A stretch of DNA of 64,000 nucleotides from JAMLIA01 sp039810005 (GTDB taxonomy: Bacteria > Chloroflexota > Chloroflexia > Thermomicrobiales > CFX8): assembly GCA_039810005.1 (NCBI GenBank), contig JBDHWD010000004.1, positions 11,246-75,245 on the forward strand, written 5' to 3'. The notes beneath the pieces were generated by a model. The model worked only from the letters and a program-made list of their open reading frames with translations, searched no databases and had not been told where the DNA came from. Every line of letters begins with the position of its first letter. Within the stretch, counting starts at the first letter, position 1. The translations under genes and the position numbers were made by a program. Positions 8,183 through 16,652 of this stretch are shown here, one piece after another.

Positions 8183-9740
8183 CCGCACGCGGATCGGACG
8201 CGCCGCCGTAGGCTCCGCGCTCGCGATCGATGCGGATGCAGTGCGCGTGGCCCATCGCCGAATCCCACGCGTTGCCGACGACGACGCCGTGGCCCCGGGC
8301 GCGCAGATCAGCGATGGTCGCCTCGCCGACGCGCGGCTCGACGCGCACCCAGCGTGTGCGATCCGCATCTGCGCCGGACACCCAGCGCGGCGTCTCGATG
8401 ACCTGCTGCGGCTCCAGCTCGAAATCGACCATGCCGAGCAGCATCTGAAGCTGCACCTGCGCCTGAGCGTCAGCGCCCATCGTCCCGAACACCCACTCCG
8501 GCTGGCCGTCGCGCAGCAGCATGGCCGGGATCAGCGTGTGATACGGACGCTTACCCGGCTGCAAGCAGTTGAGGTGGCTCGGATCGACTGAGAAGCCGCG
8601 ACCGCGATTGTGGAACAGGACGCCCGCGCCCGGTGCAAGAACGCCCGAGCCGAAATTATTGTAGACGCTCTGGATCAACGAGACGGCCATGCCGTCGCGA
8701 TCGACGACGCAGAGGTAGATCGTGTCGCCGTCCTGGAAGTCGCTGCCGTCGGGTCCGGTGCGCTCCAGGTCGATCTCGGCCCGCATCCGTGCCGCCACGT
8801 CCTTGTCGAGGAACTGCTCGACCTTTGGATCGGCCATGCGCGGGTCGGCAACGTACTGGTCGCGATGAGCGAACGCCTTGAGCTTCGCCTCGACCCAGGC
8901 GTGAATGCCCTTGCCGGTCGTGTGGCCGAACTCCGTCACCGGCCAGCCCTCGACGATGTTGGCCATTAGCAGAACCGTCGGGCCCTGCGTGTTCGGCGGC
9001 ATCTCGACGATGTCGTAGCCACGATAGGACGTTGAGATCGGTTCGACCCACTCCGGCTCGAACGCCGCGAAATCATCGAGCGTGATCGCCGAGCCGGCGT
9101 CCTGGAGCGTGGCGACCATGTCTGCCGCCACCTCGCCCTCGTAGAAGGCCCGCGCGCCTTCGATGCCGATGCGCTCCAGCGTCTTCGCCAGAGCCGGCTG
9201 GCGCATGATCTCGCCGGTACGTTTCGGTCCACCGAAGACGCCTCGCGTACCCGGGTGGCCGTCCACGACATCGCGCAGACGCACGCACGCCTCGGCGAAG
9301 TTGCTGGCGATCGGCGCGCCGTCGCGGGCGTATGCAACAGCCGCAGACAGCACGCGATCGAGCGAGCGCGAGCCGAAACGATCCTGCAGCGCGGCCCAGC
9401 CGCCGACTGTTCCCGGCACGGTGACGGTCAGCCCACCGCGCTCGGGGATCTCATCGTGTCCGGCTGCGTGCAGATAGTCGAGGCTCATGCCGGCCGGCGC
9501 GGGCCCGGACGAGTTCAGGCCGAACACGCGTCGCTCGCCGGGGTGCCAGACCATCGCGAAGAGATCGCCGCCGGTGTGACACTGGTGCGGATAGACGACA
9601 TTGAGCACAGCGTTGGCCGCAATCGCGGCATCGACGGCATTGCCGCCCTCCTGCAGAATGCGCAAGCCCGCCTGGCTGGCGAGATAGTGCGGTGAAGCGA
9701 CTACCCCATTCGTCGCCCACGTCGTCGGTCGTCCAGTCAC
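8160..9740 (-). CDS. Gamma-glutamyltransferase-like Ntn hydrolase (YwrD type)
   Basis: A 526-residue protein of the gamma-glutamyltranspeptidase family, an N-terminal-nucleophile hydrolase that self-cleaves before a Thr. The cleavage site is visible as DGDTIYLCVVD, with Thr340 as likely nucleophile. Other family motifs are ASPHYLASQAG, GGNAVDAAIAAN, GGLTVTVPGTVGGW, MPPNTQGPTVLLM and YHTLIPAML. There is no signal peptide, and the DTIYLC pattern resembles the intracellular YwrD-like branch rather than secreted GGT, so activity on glutathione is uncertain. The start is GTG 9740 with GGGGAGG eight bases upstream. It is coupled to the downstream SRPBCC gene and divergent from the hydratase-like gene. 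Confidence 0.9.
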   Translation of the reverse strand: MTGRPTTWATNGVVASPHYLASQAGLRILQEGGNAVDAAIAANAVLNVVYPHQCHTGGDLFAMVWHPGERRVFGLNSSGPAPAGMSLDYLHAAGHDEIPERGGLTVTVPGTVGGWAALQDRFGSRSLDRVLSAAVAYARDGAPIASNFAEACVRLRDVVDGHPGTRGVFGGPKRTGEIMRQPALAKTLERIGIEGARAFYEGEVAADMVATLQDAGSAITLDDFAAFEPEWVEPISTSYRGYDIVEMPPNTQGPTVLLMANIVEGWPVTEFGHTTGKGIHAWVEAKLKAFAHRDQYVADPRMADPKVEQFLDKDVAARMRAEIDLERTGPDGSDFQDGDTIYLCVVDRDGMAVSLIQSVYNNFGSGVLAPGAGVLFHNRGRGFSVDPSHLNCLQPGKRPYHTLIPAMLLRDGQPEWVFGTMGADAQAQVQLQMLLGMVDFELEPQQVIETPRWVSGADADRTRWVRVEPRVGEATIADLRARGHGVVVGNAWDSAMGHAHCIRIDRERGAYGGASDPRADGIAAGW

Positions 9741-9788
9741 CTCGAAGCCTCCCCAAACTCCCAGCCCATCATCACCCTGTCTAGGGCG

Positions 9789-9817
9789 ATGCTACCGGAG
9801 AGATGCAGACAGGACAA
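9789..9817 (-). promoter_or_regulatory. Candidate promoter of the GGT-like gene
   Basis: Read on the minus strand, TTGTCC (9812-9817) and TAGCAT (9789-9794) are spaced by 17 bases; each matches four of six consensus bases. Transcription would start near 9782, about 40 bases before the GTG start. Confidence 0.35.
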
Positions 9818-9898
9818 TTGCGAGGATAATGACCACATACCTTGCACCGGATCTGCGCACCACTGCGGCACCACAAGCGAAGAGAGATGAAGGTCACG

Positions 9899-10678
9899 AT
9901 GGACTACACAGCTGCGGCAGAGCGACTTGAGCAGGCATGGAGAACTCGCGAGCTGATCCAGCCGCTGAGCCGGAGCGCAGGTATGTCGACCATCGACGAC
10001 GCCTATGCGGTGCAGAGTCAATGGACCGCGCTACGCGAGGCTGCTGGCGATCGGGTTCTCGGTCGCAAGATCGGGTTGACCAGCAAGGCCATGCAGGAGC
10101 AAGCAGGATTCGACCGACCGGACTTCGGACGCCTGTGGGCATCGCGCTACGTCGCTGCCGATGACGGCCAGGCGGAGATCGACACGAGCCTGTTTCTGCA
10201 ACCGCGCATTGAGGGCGAAATTGCGTTTCTGCTCAAGGCACCATTGCGAGGTGAGGTATCGATCGAAGAGGTGCTGGCAGCCACGGAAGCAGTCGCTCCA
10301 TCGTTCGAGATCGTGGATAGCCGCTTCGAACGTCGCGACTTCCAGGTCATCGACACGATTGCTGACAACGCCTCCTTCGGCGCGTTCACCATCGGGCAGT
10401 GGGGACAGGGGTTGCTGCGCGGCGACCTGCGCGACGTGCCGATGACGATGGAGCGCAACGGCGAAGTCGTCGTCACCGGCACCGGCGCGGACAGTCTCGG
10501 CCACCCGGCCAGCGCGGTTGCATGGCTGGCGGCAACGCTGGGCAGCTACGGTGAGGGTCTGCAAGCGGGAGACTGGATTCTCTCCGGCTCGCTCGGTCGG
10601 GCAATTCCTGTCAGTCGCGGCGACGTGTTCCGACTGTTGATCGGTGAGGAACAGGCATTAGAGCTGACCTTCACCTGA
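9899..10678 (+). CDS. 2-keto-4-pentenoate hydratase-like protein (fumarylacetoacetase fold)
   Basis: A 259-residue member of the MhpD/XylJ family, which adds water to 2-hydroxypenta-2,4-dienoate in the meta-cleavage pathway of aromatic compounds, or decarboxylates related oxalocrotonates. Motifs: RKIGLTSKAMQEQ near the N-terminus, PRIEGEIAFLL with metal-binding Glu residues, PSFEIVDSR and DNASFGAFTIG. No other aromatic catabolism genes lie nearby, so the physiological substrate is open. ATG 9899 is preferred because AAGG lies five bases upstream; ATG 9887, in frame, is an alternative but has GAGAG directly abutting it. It is divergent from the GGT-like gene. Confidence 0.88.
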   Translation: MDYTAAAERLEQAWRTRELIQPLSRSAGMSTIDDAYAVQSQWTALREAAGDRVLGRKIGLTSKAMQEQAGFDRPDFGRLWASRYVAADDGQAEIDTSLFLQPRIEGEIAFLLKAPLRGEVSIEEVLAATEAVAPSFEIVDSRFERRDFQVIDTIADNASFGAFTIGQWGQGLLRGDLRDVPMTMERNGEVVVTGTGADSLGHPASAVAWLAATLGSYGEGLQAGDWILSGSLGRAIPVSRGDVFRLLIGEEQALELTFT

Positions 10679-10994
10679 CCGGGCAGCCTGCTCGCAACCA
10701 GGCGTCTCTCGCTGAGGCTTGAATTCTCAGCATCAGGCGCAAGGTTCCAACCAGATTCTGCATGTTCGTCAAAATATTGTGCGGCTCGTCAGCGCCATAT
10801 TGCCAGGCTCTGTCGTGTGCCAGTCGCCCTCGAAGCCTGCCATCGTGAACTGCGGTGAGAAACTTCTCCTGCGCAGGAATGTGTCGATCGGGTGAGAGAG
10901 TTCTCGGCTGCGCGGATGCCCCTTGGACGGCGGACGACAGCCCGCTGCGCCTCCCGTCGGTCGGCCCCGTCGTGCTGGTCGATTCATCGATCCT
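10679..10994. other. Non-coding stretch between hydratase-like gene and mutS
   Basis: About 316 bases without a supported gene. An open minus-strand frame crosses it but has no recognisable protein character and runs into the mutS start. There is no strong hairpin, tRNA or repeat. The mutS promoter lies at its right edge. Confidence 0.6.
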
Positions 10995-11023
10995 GTGACC
11001 ACCTGTCATAGCGCGGCTATACT
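10995..11023 (+). promoter_or_regulatory. Candidate promoter of mutS
   Basis: GTGACC (10995-11000) and TATACT (11018-11023) are separated by 17 bases, matching four and five of six consensus positions. Transcription would begin near 11030, leaving a leader of about 26 bases before the mutS ATG at 11056. Confidence 0.5.
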
Positions 11024-11055
11024 GAACCCTCGTCACAGGGGGGCGCAGAGCGGTC

Positions 11056-13614
11056 ATGGTGATTACGCCGGCACGACAGCAGTATCTGCAACTGAAGGCC
11101 GAGCAGCCGGATGCGATCCTGCTCTTCCGGATGGGCGACTTCTACGAGATGTTCGACGAGGATGCGCACACCGCAGCCCGCGTCCTCGGCATCACGCTGA
11201 CGTCGCGCGAGTTCGGTCGTGGTGGCCGCGTGCCGATGGCCGGCATTCCGTATCACGCATTGAACGGCTATCTCCGCCGCTTCCTGCGCGCCGGCTACCG
11301 GCTGGCGATCTGCGAGCAGCTGTCGGAGCCGGGGAAGGGCCTCGTCGAACGCGGCATCACCCGCGTGCTTTCGCCCGGCACGATCGACGATCCAGCGCTG
11401 CTTGATGCCGGACGGCTGAACCTGCTCCTGTCGATCGTCACCCACGGCGCATTGGTGGGCCTCGCCTGGGTCGATGTCTCCACCGGCGCCTGTGAGTACC
11501 GCGCACTGCCGGCAGATGATTCGGTTGGACTGGCCGCATTCATCGATCAGCTGGACCCTGCCGAGATCGTCGGGCCTGAGTCGGACGACCTGGAGATTGA
11601 CACACGCGTTGCCATTCGCCCAATCACCGGGGAGTGGACGGTCGACTCCGCAACCCGCCTGCTGGCGAGTCGGTTCCCGGGTTGTGAGCCCATCCGTCCG
11701 GCTGGAGCGTTAGCTGTTGCTGTCCTCATTTCCTACCTGGAACACGGACAACCGGACCTGCTGAAGGCGCTGGAAGCGCCGCTGCCGTATCAGACCGACG
11801 GCATCATGGTGCTGGACCGCCAGACGCGGCTGAACCTGGAGATCGACCTGCGCTCGCGCGACCGCCACGATCTCTTCGGCCTGCTGAACCGCACGCACAC
11901 TGCGCCAGGTGCGCGTCGGCTGCGCACGCTGCTCGACCGACCGTTGCTGGATCGCAATGCGCTCGGCCGACGGTTGGACGCGATTGAGGAGCTGGTCGGC
12001 GATACGCCGCTCAGGTCGGGACTGGCGAAGGCGCTGAGCGGGTTGCTGGATCTGGAGCGCCTGGCGGCACGCATCGCGACCGGCGCTGCGCGAGCCAGCG
12101 AGCTGCTGGCGCTGGCCGAGACACTTGAGGGCGCAGAGCGAGTACGGGACGTACTGGGTGGCCGCGCCGAAACGGCATTGCTGGTCGAGCTGACCGCCGA
12201 CATCGATGCGTTGCCTGCGATCAGGAGTCGCATTCGCGCTGAGCTGGACAACGGATCGTCACGGCTGCTACGCACCGGCATCGATCGACGGCTCGACCTG
12301 ATTTACGCCGCCATCGACCGCGACCGCGACGGCATTGCTGCGATGGAGCGTAGCGAGCGCGAGCGAACCGGCATCCGCACGCTGAAGGTCGGCTACAACA
12401 AAGTCTTCGGCTACTACCTCGAGATCACGCGGGCGCACCGCGACAAAGCGCCGGACGACTACATCCGCAAGCAGACGCTGACGAACGCCGAGCGCTTCGT
12501 CACGCCAGCGCTCAAGGAGGCCGAGAGCCGCATTCTGGCCAACGAGGAGCGCGCGGCGGAGCTGGAGGCCGAGCTTTACGCACGGCTCGTTCGCGAGCTG
12601 GGCGACTCAGTCGCGACAATCCGGACGACCGCTGCGGCCCTGGCGACGATCGACGCGCTGGTCGCGCTCGCTACCGTCGCTGTCGAGCAACGCTTTGCCC
12701 GACCGGTACTGGATGACTCGACGGTGCTGCACATCGAAGGCGGACGGCATCCGATCGTCGAGCGTCAGCTCCCGTACGGCGAGTTCGTCCCCAACGACAC
12801 GCGGCTGAGCGATGACGCGCCGGTCGTCATCCTGACCGGCCCGAACATGGCTGGGAAGTCGACATGGTTGCGGCAGGTGGCGCTGATTGTCTTCCTGGCG
12901 CAGGTCGGCTCGTTCGTTCCGGCAGACCGAGCGCGGATCGGTCTGGTCGATCGCATCTTCACCCGCATTGGCGCGCACGACGATCTGGCCAACGGGCGCT
13001 CGACGTTTATGGTCGAGATGCTGGAGACGGCGACGATCCTGCATCACGCGACCGAGCGCTCGCTGGTTGTGCTGGACGAGATCGGGCGCGGCACGAGTAC
13101 TGAGGACGGCGTCGCGATTGCCGGTGCCGTTGTCGAGCATCTGATCGAGCGTGTCGGTGCGCGGACACTCTTCGCCACGCACTTTCGCGAGCTGGCGGAG
13201 ATCGCTGCCGATAATGAACGTGTCGCGGCCTTGCAGACGGCGATCGAGCAGCGCCCGGATGGTCTCGTCTTCCTGCATGCGATTGTGCCCGGCATCGCCG
13301 AAGCGGCATTCGGCCTGGAGATCGCACGGCTGGCGGGCCTGCCAACGGCGGTCATTCAGCGCGCGCAGACATCGTTCGGGAAGACGACCCGGGCAATCCC
13401 GACAGTTGCGGCGAAGACGACCAGCGCCGCCGACGTGGTGCGCGAGCGCATCGCGGACGATGTGCTGGCGGTCGACCTGGCCAACACAACGCCGCTGGCC
13501 GCGCTGAACCTCCTGGCGGAGTGGCAGCAGCGGCTGCGCGCCGCGACTGAGGAGCCGATTGGTCCACGCGCGTTGCTAGTCGCCGAAGACCAGCGCGCTG
13601 CGCAGGCGGACTGA
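11056..13614 (+). CDS. mutS: DNA mismatch repair protein MutS
   Basis: MutS (852 residues, normal length) recognises mismatches and small loops and recruits MutL. The mismatch-binding Phe-x-Glu motif is seen in LLFRMGDFYEMF near the N-terminus. Connector, lever and clamp domains follow, with the clamp signature NAERFVTPALKEAE. The C-terminal ABC-type ATPase has Walker A GPNMAGKSTWLRQ (around residue 595), STFMVEMLE, Walker B LVVLDEIGRGTS and the H-loop ATHFRELAE. It overlaps mutL by one base (TGATG), so the two are made together. It is the MutS1 type that works in repair, not the MutS2 or Smr type. Confidence 0.98.
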   Translation: MVITPARQQYLQLKAEQPDAILLFRMGDFYEMFDEDAHTAARVLGITLTSREFGRGGRVPMAGIPYHALNGYLRRFLRAGYRLAICEQLSEPGKGLVERGITRVLSPGTIDDPALLDAGRLNLLLSIVTHGALVGLAWVDVSTGACEYRALPADDSVGLAAFIDQLDPAEIVGPESDDLEIDTRVAIRPITGEWTVDSATRLLASRFPGCEPIRPAGALAVAVLISYLEHGQPDLLKALEAPLPYQTDGIMVLDRQTRLNLEIDLRSRDRHDLFGLLNRTHTAPGARRLRTLLDRPLLDRNALGRRLDAIEELVGDTPLRSGLAKALSGLLDLERLAARIATGAARASELLALAETLEGAERVRDVLGGRAETALLVELTADIDALPAIRSRIRAELDNGSSRLLRTGIDRRLDLIYAAIDRDRDGIAAMERSERERTGIRTLKVGYNKVFGYYLEITRAHRDKAPDDYIRKQTLTNAERFVTPALKEAESRILANEERAAELEAELYARLVRELGDSVATIRTTAAALATIDALVALATVAVEQRFARPVLDDSTVLHIEGGRHPIVERQLPYGEFVPNDTRLSDDAPVVILTGPNMAGKSTWLRQVALIVFLAQVGSFVPADRARIGLVDRIFTRIGAHDDLANGRSTFMVEMLETATILHHATERSLVVLDEIGRGTSTEDGVAIAGAVVEHLIERVGARTLFATHFRELAEIAADNERVAALQTAIEQRPDGLVFLHAIVPGIAEAAFGLEIARLAGLPTAVIQRAQTSFGKTTRAIPTVAAKTTSAADVVRERIADDVLAVDLANTTPLAALNLLAEWQQRLRAATEEPIGPRALLVAEDQRAAQAD

Positions 13615-15233
13615 TGGCGATCCGCGTTCTCCCGCCTCCGCTCGTCCAGCGCATCGCCGCCGGTGAGGTGATCACGCAGCCGCGTGCGGCGGTCCGCGAA
13701 CTGATCGACAACGCGCTCGATGCCGGATCCACCCGGGTGGAAGTCGAGATCGCGGCCGGTGGCTACAACCTGATCGTCGTCCACGACAACGGGCACGGTA
13801 TTGCCGCCGATGACGGCGACCTCCTCTTCGCTCGCCACGCCACCAGCAAGCTGGCGAGCGCCGATGGGCTGGACGCGGTGACGACGCTCGGCTTCCGCGG
13901 CGAAGCACTCGCCAGCCTGGCGACTATCGGCGAGGTCGAGATCAGCACGCGCCATAGCAATGAACAGGTCGGTTTCCGCATCACGAGTGGTGGTGCGCGC
14001 TCGCCGATCGCACGGCAGGCTGGGACGACAGTGACCGTCCGGCAGCTGTTCTCGCGCTACCCGGTACGACGCGAGGCAGCGACGCCAGTGACTGAAGCAC
14101 GGGCCATCCGGCGCGTGCTCACGCACCTGGCGCTGATCCATCCAGAGATCGGCTGGGTACTGCGCATCGACGGGCGCGTGGCGCTGCTGACGACCGGCGG
14201 CGGGCTGCGGGATGTCATCGCAACGCTGGAGGGCGACCGCTCGCGGCATCTGCTGGAGGTCGGGCCGCTGGAGGTGGACGGAGCATGTATCCGGGGCCTG
14301 GCTGATGGACCGAACCCGGCCAGCGGACGTGGAGACGGCATCGTCCTGTCGGTCAACGGGCGACTGTGCGATGTGCCGGAGATTCGGCGCGCAATCGCTC
14401 GCGCGTACGCCGATGTGCTGCCGCGCCAGCGGACGCCGCGCGTCATCCTGACGATTGAGGTCGATCCGGCGCGGGTCGATGCGAACGTCCATCCAGCGAA
14501 GGAGCGCGTTGCCATCCACGATGTCGCGGCGATCACTGGCCCGCTGGTCGACGAGCTGAGGGCAATGCTCGGGCGGACTGCGCACAGCGTCAGCGGCCAG
14601 CGCTCATTGGCGCTCGATCTGGGTCGGCTAACCGGCATGGGTGTTGCCGAGGACCGCAGTCCCTATCACGCCGATGGTTGGCAGACGCGCGACATCCCGG
14701 CAGGCTCGCTCCCGGCGTTGCGAGTGGTTGGGCAGATCGCTGACACGCTGATTGTCTGTGAGTCGGAGATCGGCACGTTACTGATTGATCAGCACCGTGC
14801 CCACGAGCGCGTCATCTACGAACGGCTGCTGGCCGGCGAATCGGTTGAAGCTGACGAGCCGGCGCGCATCGCTATTCCGCCGCGCCTGGTGTCGGCGCTC
14901 GAAGCGTGCGCAATCGATGCGCAACAGGCTGGCTGGCGCTGGAGTGAGTTCGGGCTGGATGACGTGCTGGTGACGGCCACGCCGCCGGAAATGGACCCGG
15001 GCGACCTGCCGGACGTGCTGGCCCAGCTGGCCACTGAGCCGAAGCATGACATGGCGGCGGCGACTGCCTGCCACGCTGCGCTGCGAAAGCGGCGGCCTCT
15101 GTCGCCGACGACGGCCGTCGCATTGGTCGAGGCGCTAACGCAGACGCAAACACCGGCGACCTGCCCGCACGGCCAGCCGATCATTCTTAACCTCGACCGT
15201 GACTTCCTGGAGCGGCAGTTCGGCTGGCGCTGA
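13614..15233 (+). CDS. mutL: DNA mismatch repair protein MutL
   Basis: MutL (539 residues) couples MutS recognition to strand incision. The N-terminal GHKL ATPase is complete: RIAAGEVI, VRELIDNALDA (catalytic Glu, Mg-binding Asn), VVHDNGHGI, RHATSKL and TLGFRGEALASL. The C-terminal domain carries the metal-dependent endonuclease signature as DQHRAHERVIYE (around residue 392, Arg at the usual Ala position), with ACHAALRKRRPL and CPHGQPI (around residue 517), so this is probably a nicking MutL as in bacteria without MutH. The ATG overlaps the mutS stop by one base. The linker between the domains is short. Confidence 0.97.
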   Translation: MAIRVLPPPLVQRIAAGEVITQPRAAVRELIDNALDAGSTRVEVEIAAGGYNLIVVHDNGHGIAADDGDLLFARHATSKLASADGLDAVTTLGFRGEALASLATIGEVEISTRHSNEQVGFRITSGGARSPIARQAGTTVTVRQLFSRYPVRREAATPVTEARAIRRVLTHLALIHPEIGWVLRIDGRVALLTTGGGLRDVIATLEGDRSRHLLEVGPLEVDGACIRGLADGPNPASGRGDGIVLSVNGRLCDVPEIRRAIARAYADVLPRQRTPRVILTIEVDPARVDANVHPAKERVAIHDVAAITGPLVDELRAMLGRTAHSVSGQRSLALDLGRLTGMGVAEDRSPYHADGWQTRDIPAGSLPALRVVGQIADTLIVCESEIGTLLIDQHRAHERVIYERLLAGESVEADEPARIAIPPRLVSALEACAIDAQQAGWRWSEFGLDDVLVTATPPEMDPGDLPDVLAQLATEPKHDMAAATACHAALRKRRPLSPTTAVALVEALTQTQTPATCPHGQPIILNLDRDFLERQFGWR

Positions 15234-15262
15234 CAGGCACTCTTTGCCCGTTTCTGGCGATA

Positions 15263-15291
15263 TTGACACGGCAAACCGGCGCTGATAGGTT
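15263..15291 (+). promoter_or_regulatory. Candidate promoter of the M24 peptidase gene
   Basis: A perfect -35 box TTGACA (15263-15268) is followed after 17 bases by TAGGTT (15286-15291), a weak -10 box. A leader of about 50 bases would precede the ATG at 15349. Confidence 0.45.
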
Positions 15292-15348
15292 GACCTCCCA
15301 CGCACGGCATTTGGCGCGACGCCCGGCAGCGCCGCAGAGGAGGACGGC

Positions 15349-16452
15349 ATGGACTTGAGTAGCATTTCGCAACGTATCGCAAAAGCGCAGGAGCTGATGG
15401 CCGAGCGCGGCCTCGACTTCCTGTTCGTCGCGCCGTCTTCCGACATGATCTATATGTTCGACGGGCCATCACATGCGAGCGAGCGGCTGGCGCTCGTCAT
15501 CATCCCGCAGAGTGGTCGACCGGAGGTCGTTGTCCCGCAGCTGGAGTATTCGCGATTCGCCGACAAAGCCTCGATCGCCGGTATCCACACCTGGCCGGAG
15601 ACGGCCCAGCCGGTCGATCTGGTCGCCGAGCTCCTGAGCGGAATCGAGAAGCCGAAGGTCGCGATCAGCGACAAGATGTGGAGCGTCTTCCTCGTCCGCA
15701 TGCTCGAAGCCATCCCCGACGCGACCTACAGCAGCGCGACACCGATCATCCGCGAACTGCGGATGGTGAAGGACGAGGACGAGATCGAGAAGCTGCGGAT
15801 CGCTGCGGCAGCGGCAGATCGCGCCTGGGACGAGTTCGCAACCACGGCCAGCATCATTGGCAAGACTGAGCGAGAAGCGGCGACGATGCTTACCGAATTG
15901 CGTCGGAAGCATGGGCTGGACATCACCGGCATCGGCATCTGCGCCAGCGGTCCGAACGGGGCCAACCCGCATCACTCAACCGGCGACCGCGTGTTGCAGG
16001 AGGGCGACGCTGTCGTGTTCGACTTCGGCGGGACGATCGATAACTACCACGCCGATGTCACCCGTACCGTCTTCCTCGGCGAGCCGACCGACGAGTATCG
16101 CAAGGTCTACGAGATTGTCCTGCAGGCGAACCGCGAGGCGGTTGGCGCATATCGGCTCGGCAACACCTGTCAGGATGTCGACCGGGTTGCGCGCAAGATC
16201 ATCACCGACGCGGGCTACGGCGAGTACTTCATCCACCGACTCGGACACGGGCTCGGTCTTGATGGCCACGAAGAGCCGTATCTCGTTGAGGGCAACGATT
16301 TGCCGCTGCGCGTCGGCATGGTCTTCAGCGATGAGCCGGGGATCTACCTGCCGGGCAAATTCGGTGTGCGCATCGAGGATTCCGTCGTCGTGCGGGAGGA
16401 TGGCGGCGAGGTTATCAACCACAGCAACCGCGAGCTAACGGTGATGTCGTAG
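15349..16452 (+). CDS. M24 family Xaa-Pro dipeptidase-like metallopeptidase
   Basis: A 367-residue pita-bread-fold peptidase that removes or splits N-terminal Xaa-Pro units; length and domain order match PepQ/aminopeptidase P-like proteins. The N-terminal creatinase-like domain spans about residues 1-135. The five metal ligands are visible: FDFGG and HADVTRT (two Asp), HRLGHGLGL (His), SDEPGIY (Glu) and VRIEDSV (Glu). No signal peptide is present, so it works in the cytoplasm, probably on imported peptides; the oligopeptide transporter genes follow 200 bases downstream. AGAGGAGGA lies just before ATG 15349. Exact specificity cannot be told. Confidence 0.92.
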   Translation: MDLSSISQRIAKAQELMAERGLDFLFVAPSSDMIYMFDGPSHASERLALVIIPQSGRPEVVVPQLEYSRFADKASIAGIHTWPETAQPVDLVAELLSGIEKPKVAISDKMWSVFLVRMLEAIPDATYSSATPIIRELRMVKDEDEIEKLRIAAAAADRAWDEFATTASIIGKTEREAATMLTELRRKHGLDITGIGICASGPNGANPHHSTGDRVLQEGDAVVFDFGGTIDNYHADVTRTVFLGEPTDEYRKVYEIVLQANREAVGAYRLGNTCQDVDRVARKIITDAGYGEYFIHRLGHGLGLDGHEEPYLVEGNDLPLRVGMVFSDEPGIYLPGKFGVRIEDSVVVREDGGEVINHSNRELTVMS

Positions 16453-16652
16453 GCCGAGAAGAGCGTTCGTACGGCCAACGTGCAGGAGATCGGCGTATAC
16501 AGAAACAGCAGCGTACGCCTTGCGAAGTCGTAAGCCGGTTAATCGTGCTTCACGCATCTCTTCGCCACACGTACCCCTGCGGAGCTTGACGGAACGATGC
16601 CTTTGGGGGGCGCAGAGCCACCCGCAGGCAACAAGCATTGGGGAGACCATCA

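Noticed and set aside
10671..11057. 128-codon minus-strand frame between the hydratase-like gene and mutS
   Set aside because: No recognisable protein features, and it overlaps the mutS promoter and both gene edges.
13356..14585. 409-codon minus-strand frame opposite mutS and mutL
   Set aside because: It is antisense to two conserved repair genes; its sequence is low in complexity and rich in Arg and Asp, typical of shadow frames.
16492..16519. GGCGTA/TACGCC inverted repeat after the M24 peptidase gene
   Set aside because: Six-base arms with a 16-base loop and no T-tract; too weak to call a terminator.
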